In this document: piece after piece, positions 1 to 11,249 of the stretch
Position numbering within the stretch: position 1 is the stretch's first letter
Layout: each line of letters starts with the position of its first letter
NCBI GenBank assembly: GCA_947095585.1
Contig: OX352763.1
Span: 117,965,908-118,029,907 of the forward strand
DNA length: 64,000 bases
Direction: 5' to 3'
Source: Nephrocerus scutellatus
Taxonomy: Eukaryota; Arthropoda; Insecta; Diptera; Pipunculidae
Position numbers and translations under genes: made by a program
The notes under the pieces: generated by a model
Told to the model about the DNA's origin: nothing
Database searches by the model: none
Seen by the model: the letters and a program-made list of their open reading frames with translations, nothing else

Positions 1-215
1 GCCCATCACCAATGTTTTCACAGCATTCCTCCATGTGCCTCTATTGGATCGTCTTAATTCAGAGTTACACTGCGTAAGGGCGAAGCTATATTCGTCCCAG
101 CAGTGTTGAAAAGCTTTCTGGCTTTCTTCCTAAGTTTGACCAGCCGGTCGTTCCACCAGGTAACCTTACGTTTACTCAAACTGGTTTTAGGGACACAGCT
201 GCTATAGTAGGAAGT
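1..215 (-). mobile_element. LINE fragment at window edge (linker between endonuclease and RT)
   Basis: Reading down the minus strand from about 215, one frame gives TSLSKRKVTWWNDRLVKL followed by RKKARKLF. The WWN..L..LRKK.RKLFN pattern is typical of the region between the endonuclease and reverse transcriptase of I/R1/Jockey-type non-LTR retrotransposons. A stop follows within about 65 codons, and the rest would lie to the left of the window. It is a partial, probably dead copy. The clade is not resolved. Confidence 0.6.
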
Positions 216-2440
216 AATCAACACATAATTACTTTACTTTACTTTGAATTAAGGCGGTTTTCTACCTTAGCGACACTGATGTGTGAACGACTTAATATTG
301 ATGAGATTTTAGAAGTTCAGAAATCTATCAATTTGAACTGAAAAGACGTTCTGACTACGACCAACTTCATGCAACTTTTTGTTAAGAATAAAAGGCGCCT
401 TCCCTAGTTGTTATACATACATACATAAGTATGTTATCACTCTCGTATATACTGACGCAAAAAGGAAGTAGTCAATCTTCTCCATTCGAGCGTGATGGCA
501 TGCACAGTCATAAAAATGACAGCAAAATATTTGATCAGACAAGAACAGAAAAACGAATGCGACTGGGAGTGGATGACTAACCTCTCAGGTTAGCCCTTAT
601 CCTCCCAGCTACGACCGTAAATACTTAAGTGATAAAACCAGAAGCATATTATTAGCTTCAGTTTTTATTTTCGATGACAACATGTTTGAGGTTAGAGACT
701 GCTCCGGCCATCCATACATTCCTCTACCGCTTTCTTACATTTTCACGTACGCACAAAGAGCAGACGATTGTCATAAGAAACACGCGAATAAATCATGAAT
801 ATAAAATTCCAGAAGGTCTAACCGAAGCGATGGAGCCCCAGATATACTAAGAGATACAGATACAGAACAACGAAATCAAATCAGATATAAAATGTCGTCG
901 GTCGATTGCGTTCGTCCGAAGAGACACTTGTATGTACCTCTGGTCGTCACCGCGTTGCGTCGCGTCGTCATCATCATTGGATGGGGTTCGAAAACATCCA
1001 TTAAAATGTGTAAATCGTTGTGGTTTTTTCTTATAGCTCGCACCGTTCTAGCGTGTAGTGAGGAGAAGGCTACAGATGCTACCGCGCTGCCGAAGGGAAA
1101 GGTTACGCAACGATTAATGAACGCAGGACCAAACAAAACAACAACTGGCGGCAGACGTCGCGTCGATCCGTTCACATCGTTGTCGCCCGTCCGTCGTCGC
1201 ACAGCATAAACCATTGCTGTCTGTCCGGCGCATTAATATGATGTGTTTCTGGAATACTAATGAGGTGACGAGCTATTATCATAAGAGACTCACTCTCTCA
1301 CTCTATCTCGATCTTCAGTTAGCTATTCGCGAATTGTACGATGGTGATAAACGTTTTTGGACGCAACAATTTCGGCCCAGAGATGCATTTTCATTTGCGC
1401 TTTCCCGAAAGAACAATTTTTTCGTTGGCTTTCGCCGGCTTCCATGGCAATACTCGTATTGTTCAGTAGGTACGGTACCTTGGCCCACTTGTGTGTGGAC
1501 AAAACCACATGTAGGAAGTTTTTAATTTTCGTGTGAAGGAACTGAGTAGGTGTCAACAAATGACCAAGTGCTTGTGGTACTACCTACCCGTACGCGTACC
1601 CGTTCTTAAAAGCTTAAAAAATTGGGAATAAATGATCAAAAACAATCGTACGTGGGTTGTTCTCTGGCATTGCAGCATGTTCTCATGTTCCATTGTGCTG
1701 AAAGCTGTGGGGATAATGTGGAGATAATGTCATCTGAAATACTCGTGTACTAACGAACGAGCTGAGTGGAATTTGCTTCGCAAGCAAGCCGCCGCCGCCG
1801 CCGCCAAACAACACAATAGCAAATTATTTTAGTGAACGAGGACAAGCGAGGCACACAATGGTCGGTTGCTTGGTCGGATAGTGTTACAAAAATTGAAAGA
1901 ATTCCTGACTATTTGTTATATAGATACATATGTAGGTACCTTGGTAGTAGGAATAGGCCAGTCAGTCATTAGGAATAATGAGGCTTTCCCATGATTACTG
2001 TGACTTCTAATATCCGCGGCAAACGTGAATCGTGAATTTCGTTTGCCTTTTGAAAGTTTGCTAATTAATTTAAAGTTCCCATTTGTGTCAGAGTAAGTAC
2101 TATTATGTAATTATTTATATCAAAGCTTGAGAAGAGAAATCTTGCCCAACCCAAGTCCTAAAAAAGGCCTTGAAGACAATCGAAAAGGTTATAATGAGAA
2201 TTGTATAAGGTCAGATGTATTGAAAAGCGAACCCCTACAGTCCAGTCAGCAGGCATACAGAGCCGTAAAACGCACTGAAGACAGTTCCAACCATCGAGCA
2301 TCGAGGAATACCTTCTCGCGCTATATACCATCTTAGATATTAAAGGAACCTTCGATTATGCATCTCTCGATGCTATAAGGAGTGTTCTGAAGAAAAGCGA
2401 AATAGAAAGCTAAACCATTAGATGGCGATGCACTTACACA
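216..2440. other. Unassigned AT-rich DNA
   Basis: No gene was recognised. About 876-1214 is unusually open on both strands (roughly 105 and 112 codons) and richer in CpG than its surroundings. Neither translation resembles a family I know, so it may be chance or an untranslated exon. A short (CCG)n run lies near 1790-1805. A 69-codon ORF at 2127-2336 has no recognisable features. Confidence 0.4.
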
Positions 2441-2559
2441 CTAGAACAACAGAACCGTTATCGTCAGTATAACAAAAAGGGTGTCCACAAGCAGGAGTAT
2501 TATTTCCCCTTTTGTGGACCATATTTGTAGATGGAAGTCTTTCGGAGACCAGCTGAAGC

Positions 2560-3830
2560 TGGGAACTATCATCATCATCATCATATTTGGCTCTACAACC
2601 GGGGTCCGGTCGATGGAGCCTAGGAGGAGACGATGTATAAAAAAAATATCAGCAGTGTCTCTGCGTTCCTCAAGTGTTTTTAAGTTTATGAGGTTTAGGC
2701 GATCTTGGTAGGGGGGCAGGATAAGGTGATTATCCCAAGGTAAGCCCCGAAGAGCAAATCGAAGAAAACGACGTTGGACGCTCTCGATTCTAGACACATG
2801 ATTTTGATGATAGGGGACCATGCTTGACTAGCGTACTCGAGGAGGGGACGGACAAAAGGGATATAGAGGGATCTAGTCACCAAGTGATGAGTTAGCTTTA
2901 AGAATGATCCATCAATATGAGAACGGAAATTTAGCTCCGAGTCACACAATATGCCGAGGTCATGAAAAGATTGCACGCGGGAAATGGGTTGATCGTAGAG
3001 ATGGTAATGTCTTGGGAGGGGGTAAGGTAATAGTTTGACATTTGAAGATATAGAGCTCAAAGCAATTTCTGAGACACCAAGTCGAAACACTGTCTAGGTC
3101 TTGTTAAAGGAACCAAGAGTCTTGTGGAGAAGAAATTGGCTTGAAAAATTTGGTATCGTCAGCATAGAGAGAGAGAGAGGGAGGAATTTTTGATGACCCT
3201 ATCGAGATCATTTATAGTAAGAATGAAGTGAATGGGGTCCAGATGGCTGCCTTGTGGTACTTCAGAGGTTGCCATGAATATGGTTGAGATGACGGACCTG
3301 AAGCGAACACTATAAAGACGGTTATCTAGATAGGAAGATATCCATTTTAAGATAAAGGTTCAAAGCCAAGGGCAGACAATTTAAAAAGGATTAATTGATG
3401 AGAAATCTTATTAAAAGCCTTACTGAAATCAGTTGCAACAACGTCGACTTCGTTGCCGTTCTCTAAGGCTGTAAGAGCGGAGGAGACGAATTCAACGAGG
3501 TTAGTGGTGGTTGATCTACCTTTGAGAAAGCCATGTTGGCTCGGAGAGATAAGAGATTTACAATGGAAGCTTAGAGTTTCGTATAAAATACTTTCGAAAA
3601 GTTTTGGTATATGAATGAGAAAGTTTAGCAATGGGGCGATAATTAGTTACATCAGTCTTTGATCCTTTTTTGTGTATCGAGGTTATGAAAGAGGTCTTCC
3701 AAATTTGAGGAAATTCTCCTTGTGAGAGGGATAGTCGAAAGAGGTTAGAAAGGGGGAGGGAGAGACTGGAGGAACACCTTTTAAGAAATATGGCGGGAAG
3801 GCCACCTGAGCCGGGTGAGAATTCATCATC
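2560..3830 (-). mobile_element. Jockey-like LINE reverse transcriptase, degraded
   Basis: Read on minus from 3830 to 2600, the pieces follow RT order over several frames: SPGSGGLPAIFLKRC, then FPQIWKTSFITSIHKKGS with DVTNYRPIAKL, then SPSQHGFLKGRSTTTNLVEF with DVVATDFSKAFNKISH (motif A), EVPQGSHLGPI with NDLDRV (motif B), LYADDTKF (catalytic YADD at 3155-3166), and the C-terminal block ESVQRRFLRFALRGLPW with LPPYQDRLNLINLKTLEERR. Frameshifts separate the blocks, so no full ORF survives, although the YADD is intact. Gene order and motifs support a Jockey-superfamily element on minus; the exact clade is inferred. Confidence 0.85.
2566..2612 (-). mobile_element. RTE-A 3' end with ATG-rich tail
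   Basis: On minus the sequence reads CGGTTGTAGAGCCAAAT followed by (ATG)n. The same terminus occurs at 7510-7540, 15288-15306, 19808-19835 and 46373-46405. Here it interrupts the Jockey-like ORF directly after LLLGSID, so it is probably a strongly 5'-truncated insertion. Short trinucleotide-type tails are typical of RTE-like LINEs. Confidence 0.55.
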
Positions 3831-3984
3831 ATCATTACGTAGAGTGGTGGTGCTCGCCGCAATAGCGAGGCCTCAAATAGCGCTAGAGTGCACCGCTTCG
3901 CAAATGTCCAGCGATCCGAAGACGATATTGTCTTCGTGGCAAGAAGGAAGTTAGATGATGTGTTATGTGCTTATATAATCCAAA

Positions 3985-4320
3985 TTGTCAGTGTCGGTGG
4001 TGCAGTGGTTAGAACTATTGGCTACCACTCGAAAGACAACGGGTTCAATTCCCGGCGCGTCCAAATACGCACGAATTGTTCTCACCACACTGATTATCTA
4101 GTTCTAGATTACAAGTACATTTGATACGATGCTCTACATGTGATAAGATACAGCCGCCGTATACTGATGTATTCACATGTAGAGTAGAGTTGATGTATGA
4201 AGTAATCTAGATGTAGAGCCATCAATGTGGGGCTCATTAGTACAAAATTCTAGAATGTGAGTGCGCGGGTGTGAACTCAACTCCACCCATCACAACACTT
4301 TCCTTTTTCTATCCAAATAT
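3985..4320 (+). mobile_element. tRNA-derived SINE-like element (family 1)
   Basis: GTGGTGCAGTGGTTAGAA resembles a Pol III A box, and GGGTTCAATTCCCGG about 35 bases later matches a B box. The stretch does not fold into a convincing tRNA: I see no matched acceptor stem or clear anticodon arm. Non-tRNA sequence follows to about 4320. This fits a SINE with a tRNA-like head; the 3' limit is uncertain. Confidence 0.5.
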
Positions 4321-5080
4321 TTCCAAATAGGCATTATAAGAGTGCGAATCACTTGAAGCGTGCGCTAATTATAAAAAAAAACAGATGGTGATAAGAAGTG
4401 GGACTTAGTATCAACCCGAGTAAGACCTCAATAGTGTATAGTTTATTATTTTAATGCAAACTCCTTTATTTTTATTTTTGTTGTACCTGTACGGTCGCGC
4501 CACAGCAAGAAGAGAAGAAAGAAAATTGGAAGCACTTGCTAAACAGATTCCGCTAGCAAACCATTTGACTTCATGAAATTTAAAGCTTTATCAGATTGAA
4601 TGCCAATAAAGAATTTAGGTCTATAACTTATCCATTTTAGATGCATTCTACATCATGTCAAAGCCCTGAAAAAGGTGTAAAGGGCAAAACTGAACAGAAT
4701 TGGCGAGAACAAAAAAGTATGTCGTCTATACTGGGTGCCGCATAGGAGGCAACAAGGCTGTGCATGATCTCGCCAACAAGTATTGCCAGAACCATTAGTA
4801 TAAGTTTATGTAGTATAAGATTCCGCATAATGCGGCGGGAAATATGGAAAATGGAACCACAGCTTTAGCCTTGCGATGGATACACTTCCCTAGGAAGGGA
4901 ACTCTAATCCAAGGGGGGGGGGGAATACTAGTACTGAGAAGAAGTAACCTACAGGCGCCATCATAGGGTTTCTGATTGGGCATTGCAGACTGCGATTACA
5001 TTGAAGACAAGAGCATGGCAACTGCAGGCGGAGACCGAGAATATTACGGAGCAGCACAATAGGGGTAATAATACAAAATG
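4321..5080. other. Unassigned DNA
   Basis: Nothing recognisable was seen. It contains a poly(A) run near 4373, an eleven-base G run near 4913-4923, and short ORFs without motifs. Confidence 0.35.
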
Positions 5081-5084
5081 CATC

Positions 5085-5185
5085 AGAATTGCAAGCTGCC
5101 GTAACTATCTCTGACTGGTGGAAGTGCGATCAAACCTCCACGTGGTGGCAGCCGGTAATTTTCCTCCAACTGAATGATCGGGTTA
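5085..5185 (+). repeat. Module shared with 20465-20570
   Basis: A ~100-bp block starting TGCATCAGAATTGCAAGC, containing AACTATCTCTGACTGGTGG and CCTCCACGTGGTGG and ending near CTGAATGATCG, is repeated with about 90% identity by eye on the minus strand at 20465-20570. In both places it lies next to RTE-A coding remnants, so it is probably part of that element. Its role is unknown. Confidence 0.6.
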
Positions 5186-5536
5186 GTCCCTTCAAAGTAA
5201 GGTTGGTGCGAGGCCAACAACCTCGCCCGTAAAAAAACTATTACGGAACCCACAACCAGCCTCGGAAACACTGATATACGACAACGGCTAAACGATTTTA
5301 GAATTTGCTCATGGAATGGAACGTTTACTTTATAGAGCTGTATAGAGCTCAGATTCGAATCAACACGGCTGCCCTTCGCAACGAAGAGACAAGAAACAAC
5401 TACGGTCAAGGAATAGGACTCGCCCTGAATGCAGGGAGAGTAAGTCCTGGGGCTGAGATGTCGGGCGTAGAAGAGTAATGGACACACCTTAAGAATAATG
5501 TCATTAGTACTGCTGTCTTAGCGATCGGAACGACTG

Positions 5537-7545
5537 GTTCGATGACGAATGTAAGCTAGCGCCTGAACGTAAGAATGTTGCGTACCGAGCAATGCAACAA
5601 TATCACAGAACGCGGGCATTCGAAGATGAATATAAAGAGCTCAGAAGATATGAGAAAACATTTCACCAGCTAAAGAAAGCGGCCGGAGAGAAGCCTCTCG
5701 TCCATGAACTAGAACAGCGCAGAGAGCAAGGCCCGCATCAGGCGCGGAAATTCTACCAAAGAGTCCGCGGTATGAGGCAATATACACCGCGTTGCATATA
5801 CTGCAAAGAAAATATAAGTAAAAAAAAGAGGGTAATCTGATCGCCGCTCACAAAGGCATCTTAGAGCGAAGGGAAGAGCACTTTCATGAGTTGCTATATG
5901 GCCAGCTAACTGAGGAATTGGAGGCTCCACCAATGACCGAAGACAATACTATGCTGCCGCTATCAAGCATAGACAAAGTTAGCAGGGCAATTTTATGGTA
6001 TCCCAGCGGAGCTGATTAAAACAGGAGGCTCCGCAATACTCCAAGCAATTCATGAAGTAATAGTGCAAGTATGGGAGGAAGAAGCGATGCCAGATGGCGA
6101 TGGCGAAGAGACATCCTGTGCCCTATACATAAGAAAGGAGATATCACACTCAGCAGCAATTATCGTGGTATAACGTTGTTGAGTACAGCGTATAAGATTT
6201 TCTTCTCTATCCTTCAAGACAGGATAGCCCAATACGCTAAAGGGATCATTGGTCCATACCAGTGTGGTTTCATCCGAGGCAAATCAACAACTAATCAGAT
6301 TTACACCCTTAGGCAGGTGATGGAAACATTTTAAGAGTTTCAAAAGTCACTACCCCATCTTTTAATAGACTTTAAAGCCGCCTCTGAGTAGAACTTTACA
6401 AAGCCATGACATAATTCGGCATCCTAAATGAACTATCACGAATATATAGGTTGATCATGACCAATGTTAAAAGCCGACAACGGGATGGACTGGCCTGCGT
6501 CCTCTTTAACCTGGCGTTGGAGAAATTAATCAGAGACTTTGACGTAACGGCGAGAGGTCTATTCAGATACTGGCTTACGCATACGATATTGACATCGTCG
6601 GTAGAAACCAAAGAAATGTACAGGAAACTTTCATACAGATTAAGTAGGCGGCACGAAAACTGGGGTTGCACATAAATTATAGCAAAACAAAGTACAGGGT
6701 GGAGTAGAATCTATAATGATCAGATCTACGAAGCGTTACCGCGATGTCGATATCGTGAAGAGAATTAAGCTAGGTAGGCAGGACGGCGCAGGGACATAAG
6801 TCCCAAAAGAAATTGGGACTAATGTCCAACTTAAGTAGGACATAGGTCCCAAATAAAATTAGGGACTAATGTACCACCCCATCGGGACATAAGTACCAAA
6901 AAAATATGTTGGGACTTATGTCCCTGCACCAAAAAAAAAGGAGCCATTTTATGTATGTAATGAAAGTCCAACTAATTTTTTTCAATCATTATCTCCGAAA
7001 ATTTGGGCCTTATGTCCCATCTCCGACAAAAATTCGATTTGGGACATAACTCCCAATTTTTTTTGGAATTATGTCCTGGGAACCTATGTCCCTGCGCCAT
7101 TTTATGTATATGTAATGAAAGTCCACAAATTTTTTTTTAATTATCATCTCTCCGAAATTTTGGGACTTATATGTCCCATCTTCGAAAACAATTTTTTGGA
7201 CTTATGTCCCGATCGGTTGGGACATAAGTCCCTAATTTGATTTGAGACTTATGTCCCATTTAAGTGGGTCATAAGTCCCAAAAGTAAATATTGGGACTTA
7301 TGTCCCTGCACCGGTCAGGACACCTAGATCGTATCAGCGAAAAGGATCCTGCTCGGAAAGTTCGTTGGGGTAGGATTTATGGAACACGACAGCGAGGCCG
7401 GCCAAGCCTACGCTGGAAGGATGGCGTAGACCAGGACGCCCAGAGTTTAGGGATATAAAACTGGATGACATCAGCTCAAAATCAAGACCGGTGGAGAGAC
7501 TTCGGTTGTACAGTCAAATATGATAATGATGATCTTCTCTACGAA
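5537..7545 (+). mobile_element. RTE-A LINE, endonuclease/RT linker to 3' end, pseudogenic
   Basis: The reading starts with NDWFDDECKLAPERKNVAYR, then MQQYHRTRAFEDEYKELR (linker after the endonuclease), EEHFHELLYGQL, GIPAELIKTGG, CPIHKKGDITLSSNYRGI, IGPYQCGFIRGKSTTNQI and YTLRQVME (RT fingers), then AARKLGLHINYSKTKY. The C-terminal part resumes at about 7322 and ends near 7540 with GGTTGTACAGTCAAATATG plus a (GAT/AAT) tail. The catalytic box reads YAYD (6576-6587) instead of YADD. Stops and frameshifts occur throughout. A separate small element is inserted at 6785-7315. The RTE assignment rests on these motifs. Confidence 0.8.
6785..7315. mobile_element. Palindrome-rich element, copy 1 (GGGACATAAGTCCC family)
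   Basis: It is inserted in the RTE-A 3' region. The ends are inverted: GGCGCAGGGACATAAGTCC at the left, and at the right GGTGCAGGGACATAAGTCC on the opposite strand. CAGGAC occurs on both sides (6779-6784 and 7316-7321), consistent with a target-site duplication. Many copies of the near-palindrome GGGACATAAGTCCC or its variants lie inside. Two internal direct repeats begin at about 6912 and 7081 with a cattttatgta block. There is no coding capacity. It looks like a non-autonomous foldback/MITE-type DNA transposon of a family I cannot name. Confidence 0.75.
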
Positions 7546-8100
7546 TGTGGGGTAACGATCCGACATTCGAATGATCTCGGAGTCTGAGCGGCAAACTATT
7601 CCGAATTTAAGAGCCTTTGGTATGGAGAGGACGTTGTAGGGATCGGGGTCCTTACTTAATTACTTATCATTGGGTCACAAGACGAAGTCAAAGGGCGGGA
7701 GAACAACAGACCTTCCCCTCGGATCGACACCTGGTATGAATGGACACAAACATCATTCAAACAGATCTTGGGTTGTCCAAACTGTATGCAAGATGCGTGC
7801 CGAAATTGCTTTCAGTTGAACAAAAATGTAATCGCAAGGGTTACAATGCTTTACTGAAGAGAGAGAAGTCTTGCGTTCAAATCTCCCCTCGTCAATGGTT
7901 TTCTGTTAATTTTCTTAACAACCTATGGGTTTTGGTTTTGTGCGATTGCTTAGGTTATATTACAATCGATAAGAGAGAATTTAGGAATCTTTTACCAGAC
8001 TCTGAACTAAAACGATACTCTCCTGAGTATGGAATATGTACTCAGCGGAATATTAAATCGCGTTGGGGAAATACTACCAAGCAAGTTACTATCTATTAGG
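7546..8100 (+). pseudogene. Mariner transposase scrap and flanking ORF
   Basis: The 119-codon ORF at 7740-8099 starts with IIQTDLGLSKLYARCVPK followed by LLSVEQKCNR. This resembles the helix-turn-helix/linker part of mariner transposases (LGLSKLCARWVP.LLT.EQK). The similarity ends near 7850 and the remaining ~80 codons match nothing I know. It is probably a transposon relic fused by chance to unrelated sequence. Confidence 0.5.
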
Positions 8101-9940
8101 TTTGTAAATTACAATTTGAACTGAATTTTCATAACTTGTCTCCATTCCGATTATACGAGTATTATAGAATACTTTTCAGTTTCACCTTCACATAGAAAAT
8201 GATCTTCCACTGGACGATGATAAGTAAAGTGGCAAAGCAGTTTGCATGTGAATGTTCAACTCCTTGAACAATATTCTCTACTACGAAAATCACTTATCAG
8301 TTTAAAAAAATACGAGAAACGCATTAAATCGAAGGATACTTCACCTGTGGATATACAACAGTAATTTATGTGACTCGACGCGTTCAAAGGTGCAACAAAG
8401 TAGGCTCTGCTGGTTTTTTATTTTATTGTTAAGACAGACGTGTCTTTGAATATTTCTTGCCACATTACGTATCCATCCATAGCCATAACGTGAATTTCAT
8501 GTTCTATCTCTCTGGAGAATGTGGACTGGAATTGTTTATGCATTTCAGGTCTTGCCTGTCTCCATTGTCGTCTGTTTTTTGTGTTTGTTCCATACAGCTT
8601 GAGTTGCTGCAGATTAGAGCGACAATCCTTGATGGACCCAAGAAAAAGCCGGTCCACCGTGGATCAACGTTAAACATTTTAAGCTGTGTCATTTTAAACG
8701 AGTTATGCTAATTCTACAACAGCACTAAATCTTGGCTGCATCTTTTGTAGTCCGAAGTAGAAGAAGAAGAAGAAGAAGAAGAGGAAAACACAAGCAGGAT
8801 TCTCTGAGACAAAAACAATTTGCCCGAGTTCAGTGGACAAGGACAGGGGCAACAGATGCACAAGATGCCACCACCACCAGTGAACGGAGAAAATAATTTT
8901 CATGACTCTTGATGGTGTGGCTTCAGAATTTTAAACTCCCTGCTGTTGTTGATGATGACGATGACGATGGCTAGGAAGACCGAGGATCAAAAGGGAAAAT
9001 AACAGCAAAAAAAATCTGTAAGGATTGAGGTTTACCCTATTTCTACCTTTGTGCTCCGGACGATGAACGAACGTGACTTGTGAGATTTTCTTTTAAGCCG
9101 CCAGCAAGCGCTGAAACTACGTATGTATTAACAACAATGCGACTACCGCCAGTGATGCGATGTACAGAGAGATCTACGACAACGAAGCGCGAGCAGTCAG
9201 AGTCACTCACCGCTTAAATTTGGAGTACAAATAAAGAAGTTAAGACACTTCACAGAGATGTAATCTGCTGATGTTGGACTATCATCGGAGTTTCCGTTTT
9301 TTTTTTAAGTTCTTTCAAGGAACGTTTTTTCGTATACACATACATGTATATTACTTCTATACCTGATCACGGTACGTACACTATAGACTACACAGGTAGA
9401 TATCCATAGGTAGATTTAAAATGTGGAGCGAGCGCGCATTCATTTATTCCCTCGAGGAGATTTTTTTCTGTTCATTGAATTCCAGATTTTCGCGCGAAGA
9501 TTTTTTGTTAACGTAGATAACCATATAGTTACAAATATACATAATATGTTGCTCCTGTGTTGAAAAGTGCAGTTGGCGCTTGAGATGAGATTGCTGATGC
9601 CCATATATTCGCCATCGTCCGTCCTCCATCCAATTAAGAGAGAATCGTGGAATTCATCGAAGTTAATGAAGAGTATCCACAAAAATGCAAGATGTGTTAA
9701 TTAAAAGTAAAGTTGGCTGACATTTTAATTAGTAGAAGTGGTAATAATAACAAGCGGGATAAGCGGTGTATGTGTTGTGCTTGGTTGGAAGGGGTTTTGC
9801 GCCGATTTACTAAGACCTCTAGAAAAGGTTCAGGTTTTTGCCAAAATAACTAATTCCAAGAAATAAATTTCAATATTTTTGCTATTTGCTAGTGAAAATA
9901 ATCTTCTTAGTGGTATAAAGATAGATAGATAAATATGTAT
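8101..9940. other. Unassigned DNA with short simple repeats
   Basis: No gene was recognised. It holds a (GAA)n run near 8758-8782, GATGAC repeats near 8950-8970 and several short ORFs without motifs (for example 8457-8711). Confidence 0.4.
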
Positions 9941-9973
9941 ACCGGTAGTTAGATAGAGAGATAGATAGATAGA

Positions 9974-10007
<34 letters not shown>

Positions 10008-10104
10008 CGGTAGATCGATAGATAGATCGGTAGATCGATAGATAAATAGATATATAGTAGATAGATATATATTTAGATAGATAGATGTATATCGGTAGTA
10101 AGAT

Positions 10105-10175
<71 letters not shown>

Positions 10176-10805
10176 AAGATTGCTGGATATACTCGAATAA
10201 ACAAATATAAGGCTTAATAAGAAGAGAAGGAGAGAGAACGAGAACGAGAGAGAGAGAGAGCGAGAAAGAGAGAGAAAGAAAGAGAAGAACAAATAAAGGG
10301 AAATTTAATGGATCGACAGGTAAGAAATAGAGAGAGATATGAAGAGATGGAGAAATTGAGAAAGAGTGAGAATGAGAAACTAGCGAGAGAGATATATAGA
10401 GCAAGACAGAGAGATAAGGAGAGAATGAGAGAACAATATAAAGAGAGAGAGAAAGAAAGAAAGAAAGAGGGAACGATAGATAGATAGATAGATAGATAGA
10501 AAGATAGAAAGATTGCTGGATATACTCGAATAAACAAATATAAGGCTTGATAAGAAGAGAAGGAGAGAGAACGAGAACGAGAGAGAGAGCGAGAAAGAGA
10601 GAGAAAGAAAGAGAAGAACAAATAAAGGGAAATTTAATGGATCGACAGGTAAGAAATAGAGAGAGATATGAAGAGATGGAGAAATTGAGAAAGAGTGAGA
10701 ATGAGAAACTAGCGAGAGAGATATATAGAGCAAGACAGAGAGATAAGGAGAGAATGAGAGAATAATATAAAGAGAGAGAGAAAGAAAGAAAGAAAGAGGG
10801 AAAGA
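9925..10805. repeat. GATA and GA simple-repeat block with a 333-bp tandem duplication
   Basis: (GATA)n tracts occupy about 9925-10175 and 10480-10505. GA-rich segments at 10178-10480 and 10511-10803 are near-identical copies beginning gattgctggatatactcg, offset by 333 bp. Long minus-strand ORFs here (up to about 300 codons of Ser, Leu, Tyr and Phe) are translations of simple repeats. Confidence 0.9.
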
Positions 10806-10859
10806 TAGAGCTTTTATTTTTATTGTTGAAAAGATACAAATATTTATTACATTTCAAGG

Positions 10860-11240
10860 TACTGCAACTGAATCCGCCTCGCTATGATGGTAGTACGCCG
10901 GTCCCAGCCCGGATTAAGGAGGACGGTCTGAGGTAACGAACTAGTCCTATCCGCAGTCAATGGTAATCCTAATCCTATGTGGAACAGCTTACGCCGATGG
11001 ATGCAATCCATCCATAGTAAGCGAACTCCGAATACATAGCGACCTACGGTTTAAACCCCAGTCTTCTTATGGCAAACCGGGCTCTGTCATGGGTGACATT
11101 TTTTCCCGGTTACTCGTGGGTATCAAAATTGATTCAAACAAAAATATTTATGGGACCGATGCATCTCAAACTGCATCAACCTCGGGTTCTGTTGTAGGAC
11201 AGCCCGCTGCAACACAAAAAGCTGATGTGCTTTCAATGGA
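10860..11240 (+). other. Possible 5' part of RTE-B copy
   Basis: A 97-codon ORF (10960-11253) directly precedes recognisable RTE-B endonuclease sequence. It is less AT-rich than its surroundings and has no motif I recognise. Assignment to the LINE rests on adjacency only. Confidence 0.3.
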
Positions 11241-11249
11241 GATATCGTC

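Noticed and set aside
892..1209. Candidate gene open on both strands
   Set aside because: Neither 105- nor 112-codon translation has a recognisable motif; double-strand openness suggests biased composition.
3985..4080. A functional tRNA gene
   Set aside because: A- and B-box words are present, but I see no paired 7-bp acceptor stem or convincing anticodon arm. SINE head preferred.
5083..5487. 134-codon minus ORF
   Set aside because: It runs antisense to the RTE-A-associated module and linker; no domain was recognised.
9882..10857. Minus ORFs of 115-302 codons, Ser/Leu/Tyr/Phe-rich
   Set aside because: They are translations of TATC and TCTC simple repeats; composition is wholly explained by the repeat and several frames are open at once.
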